Assembly (NCBI GenBank): GCA_018268375.1
Contig: JAFDWS010000001.1
Coordinates: forward strand, 124,001-188,000
Direction of reading: 5' to 3'
Source of the DNA: Armatimonadota bacterium
Lineage (GTDB): Bacteria; Armatimonadota; Fimbriimonadia; Fimbriimonadales; Fimbriimonadaceae
Length of the DNA: 64,000 nt
Made by a program: the position numbers and the translations under genes. The notes beneath the pieces were generated by a model, which worked only from the letters and a program-made list of their open reading frames with translations, made no database searches and was not told where the DNA came from. This document shows, one piece after another, positions 18,046 to 26,518 of the stretch; position 1 is the stretch's first letter; the number at the start of each line of letters is the position of its first letter.

Positions 18046-18834
18046 TCAGAGCCCGAAGCCAGCGTATTGCCTGAGGCCCCGTTTCAGCATCAATCTCCCA
18101 AGGGCGAAGAAGGCCACTCCCCAAGCCGTCTGTGCCACCACTCCCCAAAGAAACTCCGACTGTCCTGCCGTCCCCATGAGCACTCGGGCGGGAAAGCCGA
18201 CGGTGTACTTGAATGGTAGGAAGTCAGACGCGGTTTGAGCCCATTTCGGCAAGGCCGACAGCGGGAGCACGCGACCCGAAAGTAACAACTCGGGAAAGTA
18301 GTACACCTGGAAAATAGAGACAGTCTCAGTCGTCCACAAGGCAAGCAACGCCAGGGCATACGCAGCCAAGAACGAGAGCCCCGTGCCGAGGAGAAGGCTC
18401 GTCCAGAACTGCCACGTCGGGTGGAGGTCAGTGAGGTTGGGCAGTCCGTACAAGGGTAGCAGGAGCCCAAGAAACGGGAGGAACAGGACCAACTTCCCCA
18501 CTCTCCAGGCGAAATTACGGACGAGGCAGACCGTAAAGAACGAGATCGGTCGCACGAGCTGGACGACGACCGAACCCTCCCTGATGTCCCACGCGATGTC
18601 CCACATGATGTGGGAGGTTGCAAACTGGCTGATCGTCATCACGATCACGTAGTACGTCGCGATGTGATCGAGAGCGAGCCCGGCGACGCCGCCCGCCGCC
18701 CTCCAGACGATGGGCATGATGAGCGTGACTTGAAGGTCGCCTAGGATCCAGATAAGAGCGGCCGACTTATAGGCGAAAACGTCGGCAACGTAGAGCTTAA
18801 AGAGGGCCAGACAGTGGCGGGAGTACCGGATCAA
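18046..18834 (-). CDS. ABC-2 type transporter permease
   Basis: A 262-residue integral membrane protein with about six hydrophobic segments, of the ABC-2 permease group with COG3694/COG4587-like layout (MWDIAWDIREGSVVVQLVRPISFF is a typical cytoplasmic loop). Such permeases work with an ATP-binding subunit, often in efflux. None is encoded anywhere in this window, so the partner must lie elsewhere. The TTG start at 18834 overlaps the upstream stop (TTGA), which suggests translational coupling to the TrkA-type gene. Confidence 0.82.
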   Translation of the reverse strand: MIRYSRHCLALFKLYVADVFAYKSAALIWILGDLQVTLIMPIVWRAAGGVAGLALDHIATYYVIVMTISQFATSHIMWDIAWDIREGSVVVQLVRPISFFTVCLVRNFAWRVGKLVLFLPFLGLLLPLYGLPNLTDLHPTWQFWTSLLLGTGLSFLAAYALALLALWTTETVSIFQVYYFPELLLSGRVLPLSALPKWAQTASDFLPFKYTVGFPARVLMGTAGQSEFLWGVVAQTAWGVAFFALGRLMLKRGLRQYAGFGL

Positions 18835-19496
18835 TGTGGGGTGGTCAAGGCTGTGCGAAGGTCTTCTGCCCGGGTTGTGGGAACCAGCGTCACCACGACG
18901 TCCCCGGCTCTGAACTCGGTCTCGCCCGTCACAGCTGTTCCGACTCCGTCCCGCACCAGGTAAACAATGCTTGTTCCGGGTGGCAGGTTGACCTCTGACG
19001 CCCTTCGGCCAACCAGAGGAGAGCGGTGGGTCAAGACACTCTCGACGACCTCCACCTCACCCTTATGAAGGGCACCGACGGGAACGATCTCATCGCCCTG
19101 CAACTGCTGTTCTAGCAAGGTGAAAATGATTCCGGTGGCGCTCACGGTGTGGTCAATGCCGATCTCCCGGAAGATCTCTTCGTGATCGGGATCGTTGACA
19201 CGGGAAAGAACGCGTTCGACGTTCCAAACTTCCTTCGCGAGTTGGCAGACGACAAGATTGTCCTCGTCCTCGCCGGTCACAGCAACGACGACATCGGCTC
19301 GGTTGAAGCCAGCCGACTTCTGAGTGTGGAGCTCGCAGCCGTCGCCGTGCATCACGTACTCTTCGCCCAAGATGTTGGAAAGGCGTTGTGCCTGGCGGCT
19401 GTCCTTCTCGAGCACAAGGAGCTCATGCCCCCTCGCCACAAGCCGCTTCGCTAGTTGCAGCCCGACGTGCCCGCCGCCTACTAAAACCAGATACAC
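18831..19496 (-). CDS. TrkA/KtrA-type regulatory subunit (TrkA-N + TrkA-C)
   Basis: A 221-residue cytosolic potassium-transport regulator. Residues 1-125 form a Rossmann RCK domain starting MYLVLVGGGHVGLQLAKRL with a terminal acidic residue (LEKD) suited to NAD(H). Residues 140-215 form a TrkA-C/RCK-C domain (LVGRRASEVNLPPGTSIVYLVR) that binds nucleotide or ions. GTG at 19496 is chosen because AGGAGG lies seven bases upstream; the frame is open further back to 19580 inside the neighbouring gene. It pairs with the next RCK gene. The membrane pore subunit (TrkH/KtrB) is not in the window. Confidence 0.92.
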   Translation of the reverse strand: MYLVLVGGGHVGLQLAKRLVARGHELLVLEKDSRQAQRLSNILGEEYVMHGDGCELHTQKSAGFNRADVVVAVTGEDEDNLVVCQLAKEVWNVERVLSRVNDPDHEEIFREIGIDHTVSATGIIFTLLEQQLQGDEIVPVGALHKGEVEVVESVLTHRSPLVGRRASEVNLPPGTSIVYLVRDGVGTAVTGETEFRAGDVVVTLVPTTRAEDLRTALTTPH

Positions 19497-19498
19497 CT

Positions 19499-19954
19499 TC
19501 AGGCCTCCTGCAGTTCTGGGGCCAGAACATTGTAGGTGTCTATGGTGTCGTAGTCGACACCTTGCAGCCAGTCGCGACACATGCCAGCGATGAGAGCACT
19601 TGCGTTGATGCAGAAAAGACCGAGGTTCCGATAGGCGTCTGCCCGCATCGGGTCGGCCACTTTGACGGCGATTCGGGCAACCTTGTACTTGCGTTGCACG
19701 ATCTGCGCCGCCATGAGGTTCGTGTTGTCGCCGCGAGTCATGGCCAGGAACGCGTCGGCAGATTCGATGCCCGCTTTCTTCAAGATGTCCTCATCCAGGC
19801 CGTCCCCGATCACGATACGACAAGGGTAGGTGCGGCCAAGCCGGCGTAGAGACTCTGGGTTTCTCTCAACCAAGGTCACGTTGTGCCCTCGCGAAGACAA
19901 TTGCACGGCAATGGTCGCCCCGCTCCGGCCACAGCCCAGGATGATCACATTCAT
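19499..19954 (-). CDS. TrkA-N domain protein
   Basis: A 151-residue single-domain RCK protein: MNVIILGCGRSGATIAVQL is the Rossmann glycine loop and LVERNPESL carries the acidic residue for the adenosine ribose. It lacks a TrkA-C domain. It sits two bases before the GTG of the companion gene, so the pair probably forms a hetero-oligomeric gating ring for a potassium transporter. Splitting into a full and an N-only protein is like the tandem RCK arrangement of TrkA, but as separate chains. Confidence 0.9.
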   Translation of the reverse strand: MNVIILGCGRSGATIAVQLSSRGHNVTLVERNPESLRRLGRTYPCRIVIGDGLDEDILKKAGIESADAFLAMTRGDNTNLMAAQIVQRKYKVARIAVKVADPMRADAYRNLGLFCINASALIAGMCRDWLQGVDYDTIDTYNVLAPELQEA

Positions 19955-20002
19955 ACAGGCAGGAGCGATCTTACCTTTGGAGAGCGTGTCCGCAGGCGCT
20001 CG

Positions 20003-21562
20003 TCAATGGGCCTGGCTCAAGTAGTGGTTAGGTTCGTTAACAAGCATCTGCGTGGTTTCCTCCGAGAGTCTTCGGTCATAGGAGAGGCAGAGAGGCGTCG
20101 CAAGCACGGCGAGGGAAAGCGCACCTGTGGCGACGAACCCCCCAAACTGTTTGAAAGCCACAGGGAGGACAGCAAGCGGTGAGAACCGGTACAGCAGTCC
20201 CCACGCAGGGGCGGTCGCGACCACCACGCTCAAGCCAAGCAACGAAAAGTGCAGTGGCACCTGGGCCAGAGGATCATTGGCCGACGGCAACGCAGCGGCT
20301 TCTGCCAACCATTGCGCTTGTGACGAGATCCCGCTCAAATAGAGGGCGGACGAAATACCGATAGTGACCGCAAGCACAAGTTGGATTCCTTTGAACACGT
20401 AGCCAAGGTCGGACACTGTTCCCGTCCTCCGGCGCTCCTGGCTCACAGCAAATGAGAGGGTCGCGATGAAGATCCAAAGGGTTGGGAACACCATCCGGCT
20501 CCCTGCGTACGTGGCCAAGCCCGCGACCAAAGCCATGACATAGAAGAACACGGGCTTCGCCTCCCTTGTGGGCAGGCCCGACTTTTCAAGCGCCATGCCC
20601 AAAGCGACAACGAGCGCACCCATGATCCCGATCGCTAGCAAGACACCCGGAATGACGCACGCTGCCAGGCCTTGGCGCGCACGGTCGACCCGCATCTGAA
20701 CGAACTCTGCCGTCGGCTGAAAGGCGTACCAAGCGTCGTTTTCGGCAAGAGCGACGGCGATAGCCCGGCGCTCCTCAGGATTGTCGGCGAGGTCCTTGAG
20801 CAGTTGCCCCCTCGCCTCCTGACCGGCTCGAGGCGTCGCCAGGGACAGGGGGCCCTTCGCATCGCCAAATGCAGACAAATCGACGAGGCGCGCTCCTGCA
20901 AGGGCTTGGCCAAGCGATTTGCTCCCATCCCTGAGCAACGATCCGTTGCGGACGCTGGCTACACGGAGGTCGAGGGAGGACGGGTTGGGCGAAAGGAGCG
21001 CGCGACTGTGGATCAGGATCCGCCGTGCAGTCGCATCGGATCTCTGGACCATCGCCAAAGACCGGTGCCAGGAGAACGGCGCGTAATCGGCGCCATCCAT
21101 CTGCCGTACGTCCATATTCAGGCGCTCCGATTGGTGATCGTTCCAAGTCGTGCGCCTCGATGCTTCCATCCACGCCTTCATCGACGGCGTGCGCGCTGGA
21201 GAAGTGCCCCGGAGCGCACCGAAGAGATAGACGGACTCCATCTGGAGCCAAAATGCGTTGTCCGGCTCGTTGCTGGATCCTTGACGGGCAAGCTCGGCGG
21301 AGAGGAGAGCCTGGTCGAGCGTCAACTTGCCGGCAAGGTCAATTTCGGCGGCCGTTTGAAGCCAAACGGCGGCGTCTCCTGCCGAAAGTGGCGAAGGGAG
21401 AGTGGACTTACGAGCCTCGCCGTTCTCGATCACCCGATCAACGTTGCCGGGCGGTCTCCAGGGCCAGCCTGCGATGAGGTAAGGGCGTGAACTGGGATGG
21501 GCAAAGAGGACGATCAAGGCACCGACGATGGCTCCAAACAGAGCCCGCGTCGAACGGTTCAT
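20003..21562 (-). CDS. Hypothetical polytopic membrane protein, third gene of an ECF cassette
   Basis: A 519-residue protein I do not recognise. A single N-terminal membrane segment (about 8-25) leads to an extracytoplasmic region of roughly 280 residues, helix-rich with many Trp and Arg (WMEASRRTTWNDHQSERLNMD). Six or so hydrophobic segments then fill residues 308-500. Its start ATG overlaps the previous gene's stop (ATGA), and that gene overlaps an ECF sigma factor in the same way. The order sigma factor, small one-pass protein, large polytopic protein suggests a signalling unit with this protein as sensor or effector. That is inference from position only. Confidence 0.75.
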   Translation of the reverse strand: MNRSTRALFGAIVGALIVLFAHPSSRPYLIAGWPWRPPGNVDRVIENGEARKSTLPSPLSAGDAAVWLQTAAEIDLAGKLTLDQALLSAELARQGSSNEPDNAFWLQMESVYLFGALRGTSPARTPSMKAWMEASRRTTWNDHQSERLNMDVRQMDGADYAPFSWHRSLAMVQRSDATARRILIHSRALLSPNPSSLDLRVASVRNGSLLRDGSKSLGQALAGARLVDLSAFGDAKGPLSLATPRAGQEARGQLLKDLADNPEERRAIAVALAENDAWYAFQPTAEFVQMRVDRARQGLAACVIPGVLLAIGIMGALVVALGMALEKSGLPTREAKPVFFYVMALVAGLATYAGSRMVFPTLWIFIATLSFAVSQERRRTGTVSDLGYVFKGIQLVLAVTIGISSALYLSGISSQAQWLAEAAALPSANDPLAQVPLHFSLLGLSVVVATAPAWGLLYRFSPLAVLPVAFKQFGGFVATGALSLAVLATPLCLSYDRRLSEETTQMLVNEPNHYLSQAH

Positions 21563-21897
21563 TTCCTAGAGAGCCCAGCTCCAGGATCCGTGAAATCCGG
21601 AATCGTCGGCACTTGCCGCTCGACCTTGGCTTCCTGTCCCCTGACGTTCGGCTTGACGCGGGCAGGGCTCAGGAGCAGCAGTTCCAGGGCTGCAAGCAGG
21701 GCGACCCCTCCGACCATGGCTCCCAGAATGGCCGGCATCCAGAACCTGAGGGTGCGGGAGTGGTATTCAAGGATCGCTTCCCGAACGACAGACTGATCAA
21801 AAGCCTCGCCGGGATCGTGCTCCATAACGGCGTCTTGCACCAAGAGCCCGATCTCTTCGTCGGACGTTGGCGGCATCCAGAAGTCTGGCGCCCTCAT
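21559..21897 (-). CDS. Small one-TM protein, candidate anti-sigma factor
   Basis: A 112-residue protein starting MRAPDFWMPPTSDEEIGLLVQDAV. The acidic cytoplasmic part (1-65) is followed by one membrane segment (about 55-77, FWMPAILGAMVGGVALLAALELLLL) and a short tail. No zinc-binding anti-sigma motif is visible. ATG 21897 overlaps the ECF sigma stop as ATGA, which decides the start over the longer open frame to 21924. Position directly after the sigma gene plus one-pass topology make it a candidate anti-sigma factor. Confidence 0.75.
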   Translation of the reverse strand: MRAPDFWMPPTSDEEIGLLVQDAVMEHDPGEAFDQSVVREAILEYHSRTLRFWMPAILGAMVGGVALLAALELLLLSPARVKPNVRGQEAKVERQVPTIPDFTDPGAGLSRK

Positions 21898-22457
21898 TGG
21901 TGCTCCCTCATAGCCTCCGACCACGCGGCTCTGAATTTCTCCCGAGCGGTGTGAAGGCGGCTGCGCACGGTGCCCACGGGAACATGCAGGACTTCCGCGA
22001 CCTCTTCGTAGGACAACTGCTCCATTTCGCGAAGCACAAGGGTGGCTTTCAGTTCAGGTGAAAGGGTGCTGAGAATGCTCTCCACCACCATCTTCGTCTC
22101 GATGCCCGGCGCTTCGGAGGCCTGTGGCTTGTCCACGATGCCGGGATCGGCCCTCTTGCAGCGGAGCTTGTCCATGCAAAGCCGGACACAAATCTTGTAG
22201 ATGTAGCTGGCGAAGGCTTGATCGTTCCTCAACCGTCCAATTTCGCGGAAGGAGCGGACGAACGCCTCTTGGGCGACGTCCTCCGCCTCATGGCTGTCCC
22301 TCAAGATGTTGCAGGCGACCCGGATCAGACGCTTGCGGTGCTTGGAGACAAGAGCCGCCATCGCGCTTTCGTCGCCCTTTCGGCAACGCGCGACCCAATA
22401 TGCCTCCTCGCTGAGAATCAGCGCGTCGGTCGGGCTCAAGACGGGTACTTCTGCCAT
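21894..22457 (-). CDS. ECF-family RNA polymerase sigma factor
   Basis: A 187-residue ECF sigma factor. Region 2 (about 30-95) includes DSHEAEDVAQEAFVRSFREI; region 4 (about 125-180) includes LSPELKATLVLREMEQLSYEEVAEVLHVPVGTVRSRL. It is the first gene of a long minus-strand series and is divergent from the LptD-like gene by 50 bases. The promoter is probably in that spacer, where TATAAAG and ATAATAG-like A+T-rich stretches occur on the minus strand (22464-22480). It may regulate its own operon or envelope genes. Confidence 0.95.
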   Translation of the reverse strand: MAEVPVLSPTDALILSEEAYWVARCRKGDESAMAALVSKHRKRLIRVACNILRDSHEAEDVAQEAFVRSFREIGRLRNDQAFASYIYKICVRLCMDKLRCKRADPGIVDKPQASEAPGIETKMVVESILSTLSPELKATLVLREMEQLSYEEVAEVLHVPVGTVRSRLHTAREKFRAAWSEAMREHQ

Positions 22458-22507
22458 TTCAGTCTCTATTATCCTTTATAGACGGCCTCTTTGGATACCA
22501 GAGTTCG

Positions 22508-24049
22508 TTGAGTACACTCGAATCAATGCTTCCAGGCCACTTCGACCCGCCAGTGGCCCTCCGCACGCCCTTCCCCGTCCAACAGCAAGCCCGCCAACAG
22601 AAGACGATCGGCGGAGTCTTGCAGGTCACCTTTTCTGACAGCGAATTTGATGCCGAAACGGGCGAAACCATATTTAAGGGCGGGGTGACCGCCACCTACG
22701 ACCAAACGAAGATCGAATGCGCTAGCCTTCGGGTGAACACCAAGACCAAGGAAGGCGAGGCTAACGAAGGCGTGGTCGTCGTCGATCCGGAAGGGACGAT
22801 CCATTGCCAGTCCCTCCACTTCAACTGGGAAGACAAGACCGGCAAGGCTCAGAGCGTCGTCCTCCAAGCTGACAACTTTCATCTTGTGGCTCACGAGATC
22901 GAGATCTTCCCGGAGCGCTGGGAGCTCCGCGATGCCGAAGGCTCACTGTCCCGGACTGGAGGCTCGGCGGTCACTTTCGTCGCTGACAGCGTTACCGTCA
23001 ATCCCGGTCGCTTCGGCGTCGCCAGAAACGCCTATTTGAAGGTGCTCGGCAAGAAGATCGGCCCCCTGCCACGGCTGAGCTTCACCTTGAGGAAACGCGT
23101 CCGTGGGCTCGGGCTGCCTTCCATCACGAACCGCAAGGGCGTCGGAGTCGGTATCACTTGGGAGAGCGGCTTTGCGGTTGGCGACCACGCCGTCCTGAAC
23201 TCGTTGATCGAATCATTTCCTAAACGGGAGCCCGCGATCGGCCTTCAATATGGATACAGTCCACTGAGTCCGGAGTCAGCGAGCCTTATCGCTCCTAGAA
23301 GCGACCTGGGGGAGCGCGTCTCCGACGGTTGGTTCGACAACATATCGGTCCGAAAGCCGGCCGAGGAACACGACGAGGTGGGAGCAGAGCGCAATACCTG
23401 GGCTGCAGGAACGTTTTGGAACCAGTCGACTTCTGCCCGTCCAGTCGATTCGGACAACGTCAGCAAGAGCTTCGACCTGACGTACGAGCTGGGCGGAAAG
23501 TGGCGGGGCCTGGGAACCTACGGAGCAGTCCGGTTTCAGAACGTTCGCGAGAACAACGAACAGCCGTTTGTGACCCGCGGGCTATTCAACGGTACTGTTC
23601 TCGCTCCGCCTCTGACCCTTAATCCACAGCTCTCGGGGCACGCAAGGCTGGACTTGATGGGCAGTCAGAGCAACAAAGGGAGCTTCGGTTGGGCGCGCTT
23701 CGAAACCGGTCTTCTCTACGCACCCGGCTCGAACATCCTGCTCGGTGCGGCGTTCGTCAAAGGCTTCCACGTCGGGAACCCGGATTTCATCTTTGACCCG
23801 CTGTCGTCCTCAACTGCCCTGCACGCCAGGTTGGATCTCAACGTTGGTCCCTATACGTTCCATTACCTGGCCAAGTACGACCTTGACAGCAAGCTTTGGT
23901 ACGACCGGGAGTATGAGATCTCGCTCGTTGCGCGGGAGTTCGAGCCCTTTATCGTGTACCGTCAGTACCCGAGCGAGACCCGGATCGGAGTGCGTTTCCG
24001 GATCGACAACCTACGCGACCGCTTGACGCGCCGGTCACAAAAGCGTTAG
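22508..24049 (+). CDS. LptD-like outer-membrane protein
   Basis: A 513-residue protein (TTG start; ATG 22526 is the alternative) resembling the LPS-assembly protein LptD/OstA. The N-terminal part (about 35-150) is a repetitive beta-jellyroll of OstA type (IECASLRVNTKTKEGEANEG). The junction RNAYLKVLGKKIGPLPRLSF corresponds to the LptD segment before the barrel, and the remaining residues read as alternating barrel strands. It is shorter than typical LptD (700-800 residues). No signal peptide is found at any start, although the frame stays open upstream to 22415. It would insert lipopolysaccharide-like material into the outer membrane if functional. Confidence 0.75.
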   Translation: MSTLESMLPGHFDPPVALRTPFPVQQQARQQKTIGGVLQVTFSDSEFDAETGETIFKGGVTATYDQTKIECASLRVNTKTKEGEANEGVVVVDPEGTIHCQSLHFNWEDKTGKAQSVVLQADNFHLVAHEIEIFPERWELRDAEGSLSRTGGSAVTFVADSVTVNPGRFGVARNAYLKVLGKKIGPLPRLSFTLRKRVRGLGLPSITNRKGVGVGITWESGFAVGDHAVLNSLIESFPKREPAIGLQYGYSPLSPESASLIAPRSDLGERVSDGWFDNISVRKPAEEHDEVGAERNTWAAGTFWNQSTSARPVDSDNVSKSFDLTYELGGKWRGLGTYGAVRFQNVRENNEQPFVTRGLFNGTVLAPPLTLNPQLSGHARLDLMGSQSNKGSFGWARFETGLLYAPGSNILLGAAFVKGFHVGNPDFIFDPLSSSTALHARLDLNVGPYTFHYLAKYDLDSKLWYDREYEISLVAREFEPFIVYRQYPSETRIGVRFRIDNLRDRLTRRSQKR

Positions 24050-24255
24050 GCGGCCTTTGCGTCCGCCGAGAGTGCGCAGCCTTCAATGCGGTCCAACCGG
24101 AACTCGCCCACGTCGGTGATCATGCAGGGGCCGTAAAGGGGGACAAAGCCAATGTCAAAGACCTCGGCGACCTTTTCCACCTTTTTGCCAGCGCGGTCGC
24201 AATAAACGAGGTTTACAAAGTGGCCAACGAACTGTTTTGCTTCGGACAATAACAT
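24046..24255 (-). CDS. Small conserved-looking hypothetical protein
   Basis: A 69-residue protein starting MLLSEAKQFVGHFVNLVYCD. The pattern (short strands VNLVYCD, KVAEVFDIGFV, GPCMITDVG) suggests an SH3-like barrel. It has three cysteines, no signal peptide and no membrane segment. ATG 24255 is favoured by GGAGGAG nine bases upstream; the frame is open to a TTG at 24273 that overlaps this Shine-Dalgarno. It overlaps the LptD-like stop by four bases on the opposite strand. No function is proposed. Confidence 0.65.
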   Translation of the reverse strand: MLLSEAKQFVGHFVNLVYCDRAGKKVEKVAEVFDIGFVPLYGPCMITDVGEFRLDRIEGCALSADAKAA

Positions 24256-24366
24256 GCGTCTTGACTCCTCCAAGGGTACGGACGAGGCCGCGTAGCTCCC
24301 CCGTCAGAGCGTTGGTTCCACGACTTGGGACGTCGCGAGCCGGTAAGCCTATGGGTTCCCCAGTCT

Positions 24367-24408
24367 CGGGGGCAAATTCCAGGCTAAGATGCTGGCAAGA
24401 GACCCCCG
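24367..24408 (+). other. Two-tier hairpin in the 5' leader of the debranching enzyme
   Basis: Outer arms CGGGGG (24367-24372) and CCCCCG (24403-24408) enclose inner arms CCAG (24379-24382) and CTGG (24392-24395). The structure ends ten bases before the ATG at 24418 and next to its Shine-Dalgarno (CCAGG), so it could affect ribosome access. It is not followed by a T-tract and does not look like a terminator. Confidence 0.4.
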
Positions 24409-24417
24409 AACTCCAGG

Positions 24418-26343
24418 ATGCATTACCGGTACGACTCTGCTGTTTGCCGCGACTATTCCGTGTCTTCTCGGCTGGAATGGATCTTGACCAACGGCCTCGG
24501 CGGCTTTGCCATGGGCACTGTCGCCGGTTCGAACACGAGGAGGTACCACGGCCATCTTGTCGCAGCGGTCAGGCCGCCCACCGACCGAATGGTGCTGCTT
24601 GCCACCGTAGAGGCGTACGTCACGATCAACGGCCACACGACCGGCCTCTCGACCAACCAATATGTGGGCACGGTCCATCCTCAGGGGTACAGCGCGATGG
24701 AAAGCTTCGTCGCTGGCGATTACGTAGAATGGCGTTTCCGGGTGGACGGCTCGGTCATATCGAAACGACTGATCATGAATCCAGGCGAGAACGCCTGTAC
24801 GCTGAGCTATCGAAATCTGGGCGAGGCCCCCGCTCTTTTGACCCTGCGGCCCCTCGTTTGCCACAAGTTCTATCACGACAACTTCCGGGTCACCGACTTC
24901 TATCCGCAGTTCCTGGTCTTTCCCGAAGAAAGCACGATCTTGACCCACGGCGACGTCAAGTTAGCGCTTCATCATCCAGGGGCGGACAGGACGCCGACTA
25001 CCGGCTGGTACTACCGGTTCGATCATCCACGCGAGTCTGAGCGAGGGCTCGACTCCTTGGACGACCTCTATTGCCCTTGCGAGTTGCGGTACATGCTGGG
25101 CACAGGCGAACAAGCCTTGCTGGTCGCATCCGATTCGGAAGCGTCAAGGGCGGTCCATCTCCCCGATGAAGCGGACGAGCCACAGGGGACACCCCTGGAC
25201 ATGCTTTGTAAGGCGGCCAAGACCTACCTGGTGACGACCGAGGAGCGCTCGACAGTGATCGCTGGCTATCCGTGGTTCACCGACTGGGGTAGGGACACGA
25301 TGATCTCATTGCCCGGGCTCTGCCTCGAGACTGGTCGGTGCCAATTCGCCCAGGACGTGCTGCGGAACTTCGCTGGAGCCATGGAGAAGGGTCTCATCCC
25401 GAACCGCTTCGGCGACCAGGGGGGCCGGCCAGAATACAACAGTGCCGACGCGACACTATGGTTTGTGAACGCCATCTACTTGCTGCTCCAGAAGGAATGG
25501 GACAGCGACTTCGCACGCGAGGCGTTCGGCTGGTTGCAATCGGTGTTTGAATGGCACACCAAGGGGACGATGTACGGCATCGGCGTCGATCCAGAAGACG
25601 GACTCCTCCGCCAGGGAGCGCCAGGCGTCCAGCTCACTTGGATGGACGCGAAGGTAGGCGACTGGGTCGTCACCCCGCGCCACGGGAAGCCGGTCGAGGT
25701 CAACGGCCTGTGGATAAACGCCTTACGGGTCATGGAATGGCTCGCAGGAGAGATCGGCGAGGAATCGACCCGATTTACCGCCTCTGCGGCGTTAGCAGAG
25801 GCCCACTTCGAGGCCAAGTTCTGGAAAGAGACCCTTGGGCACTACCTCGACACGGTCGAGCCAGACGACGGTAGCTTGAGGCCGAACCAACTCATCGCGA
25901 TAAGCCTTCCTTTCGCCCCTGCTCGCAGCGAGAAGGCGGCAAAAGCGCTCGACAAGATCCGTAGCGAACTGCTCACCGGCTTCGGTCTTCGAACCTTGGC
26001 CGCCAACCAATCTGGCTACCGCGGCAGGTACGAGGGCCCGATGGCCGAGCGGGACGCTGCCTACCATCAGGGCACCGCCTGGCCGTGGCTGCTTGGCCCC
26101 TACGTCTGTGCGCTCCTCCGCGTGAAGGGGGATGTCGACGGGGCGCGGCAAGCCCTTTCCGGAGTGCGCGACTGGCTCGAATGGTATGGGATAGGCGGAA
26201 TCGCCGAGGTCGCCGACGGTGACCCTCCTCAGAACCCGGGAGGATGTCCTTGGCAGGCGTGGAGCGTGGCGGAAGTGCTCAGGGCCTGGGTCGAAACCGA
26301 CCGAGCCGAATCTTTAGGAACTGCCGGGAAAACCTCTCAGTAG
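24418..26343 (+). CDS. Glycogen debranching enzyme (amylo-alpha-1,6-glucosidase, archaeal/bacterial type)
   Basis: A 641-residue debranching enzyme. The N-terminal domain (1-220) opens with RDYSVSSRLEWILTNGLGGFAMGTVAGSNTRRYHG, the GDE_N signature. The C-terminal six-hairpin catalytic domain (about 275-630) has AGYPWFTDWGRDTMISLPGL and WMDAKVGDWVVTPR, as in GH133-type amylo-1,6-glucosidases. It removes alpha-1,6-linked glucose at branch points of glycogen in the cytosol. No other glycogen genes are adjacent. A strong intrinsic terminator follows about 80 bases after the stop, so it is a single-gene unit. Confidence 0.93.
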   Translation: MHYRYDSAVCRDYSVSSRLEWILTNGLGGFAMGTVAGSNTRRYHGHLVAAVRPPTDRMVLLATVEAYVTINGHTTGLSTNQYVGTVHPQGYSAMESFVAGDYVEWRFRVDGSVISKRLIMNPGENACTLSYRNLGEAPALLTLRPLVCHKFYHDNFRVTDFYPQFLVFPEESTILTHGDVKLALHHPGADRTPTTGWYYRFDHPRESERGLDSLDDLYCPCELRYMLGTGEQALLVASDSEASRAVHLPDEADEPQGTPLDMLCKAAKTYLVTTEERSTVIAGYPWFTDWGRDTMISLPGLCLETGRCQFAQDVLRNFAGAMEKGLIPNRFGDQGGRPEYNSADATLWFVNAIYLLLQKEWDSDFAREAFGWLQSVFEWHTKGTMYGIGVDPEDGLLRQGAPGVQLTWMDAKVGDWVVTPRHGKPVEVNGLWINALRVMEWLAGEIGEESTRFTASAALAEAHFEAKFWKETLGHYLDTVEPDDGSLRPNQLIAISLPFAPARSEKAAKALDKIRSELLTGFGLRTLAANQSGYRGRYEGPMAERDAAYHQGTAWPWLLGPYVCALLRVKGDVDGARQALSGVRDWLEWYGIGGIAEVADGDPPQNPGGCPWQAWSVAEVLRAWVETDRAESLGTAGKTSQ

Positions 26344-26423
26344 AACGCGACAGGCCTCCAGTCCAAGACCCCCAGTTAGAGGTGGTTAGGCGAGGCCAGG
26401 ACAAGAGCCAAGTTCTTCTCTCC

Positions 26424-26456
26424 AACCGGCCGCGCAAGTGGGCCGGTTCTTTTTTC
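26424..26456 (+). terminator. Rho-independent terminator after the debranching enzyme
   Basis: Perfect 8-base arms AACCGGCC (26424-26431) and GGCCGGTT (26441-26448) with a 9-base loop are followed by CTTTTTT. It is the clearest intrinsic terminator in the window. It lies between the debranching gene (stop 26343) and dnaE (start 26519) and isolates the two. Confidence 0.9.
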
Positions 26457-26518
26457 CTGGAGGGCCTCCTTTTGGGCCGGAAACTCGTCAGAATCAATTG
26501 CGCCCTTCCTTCTTGGCC

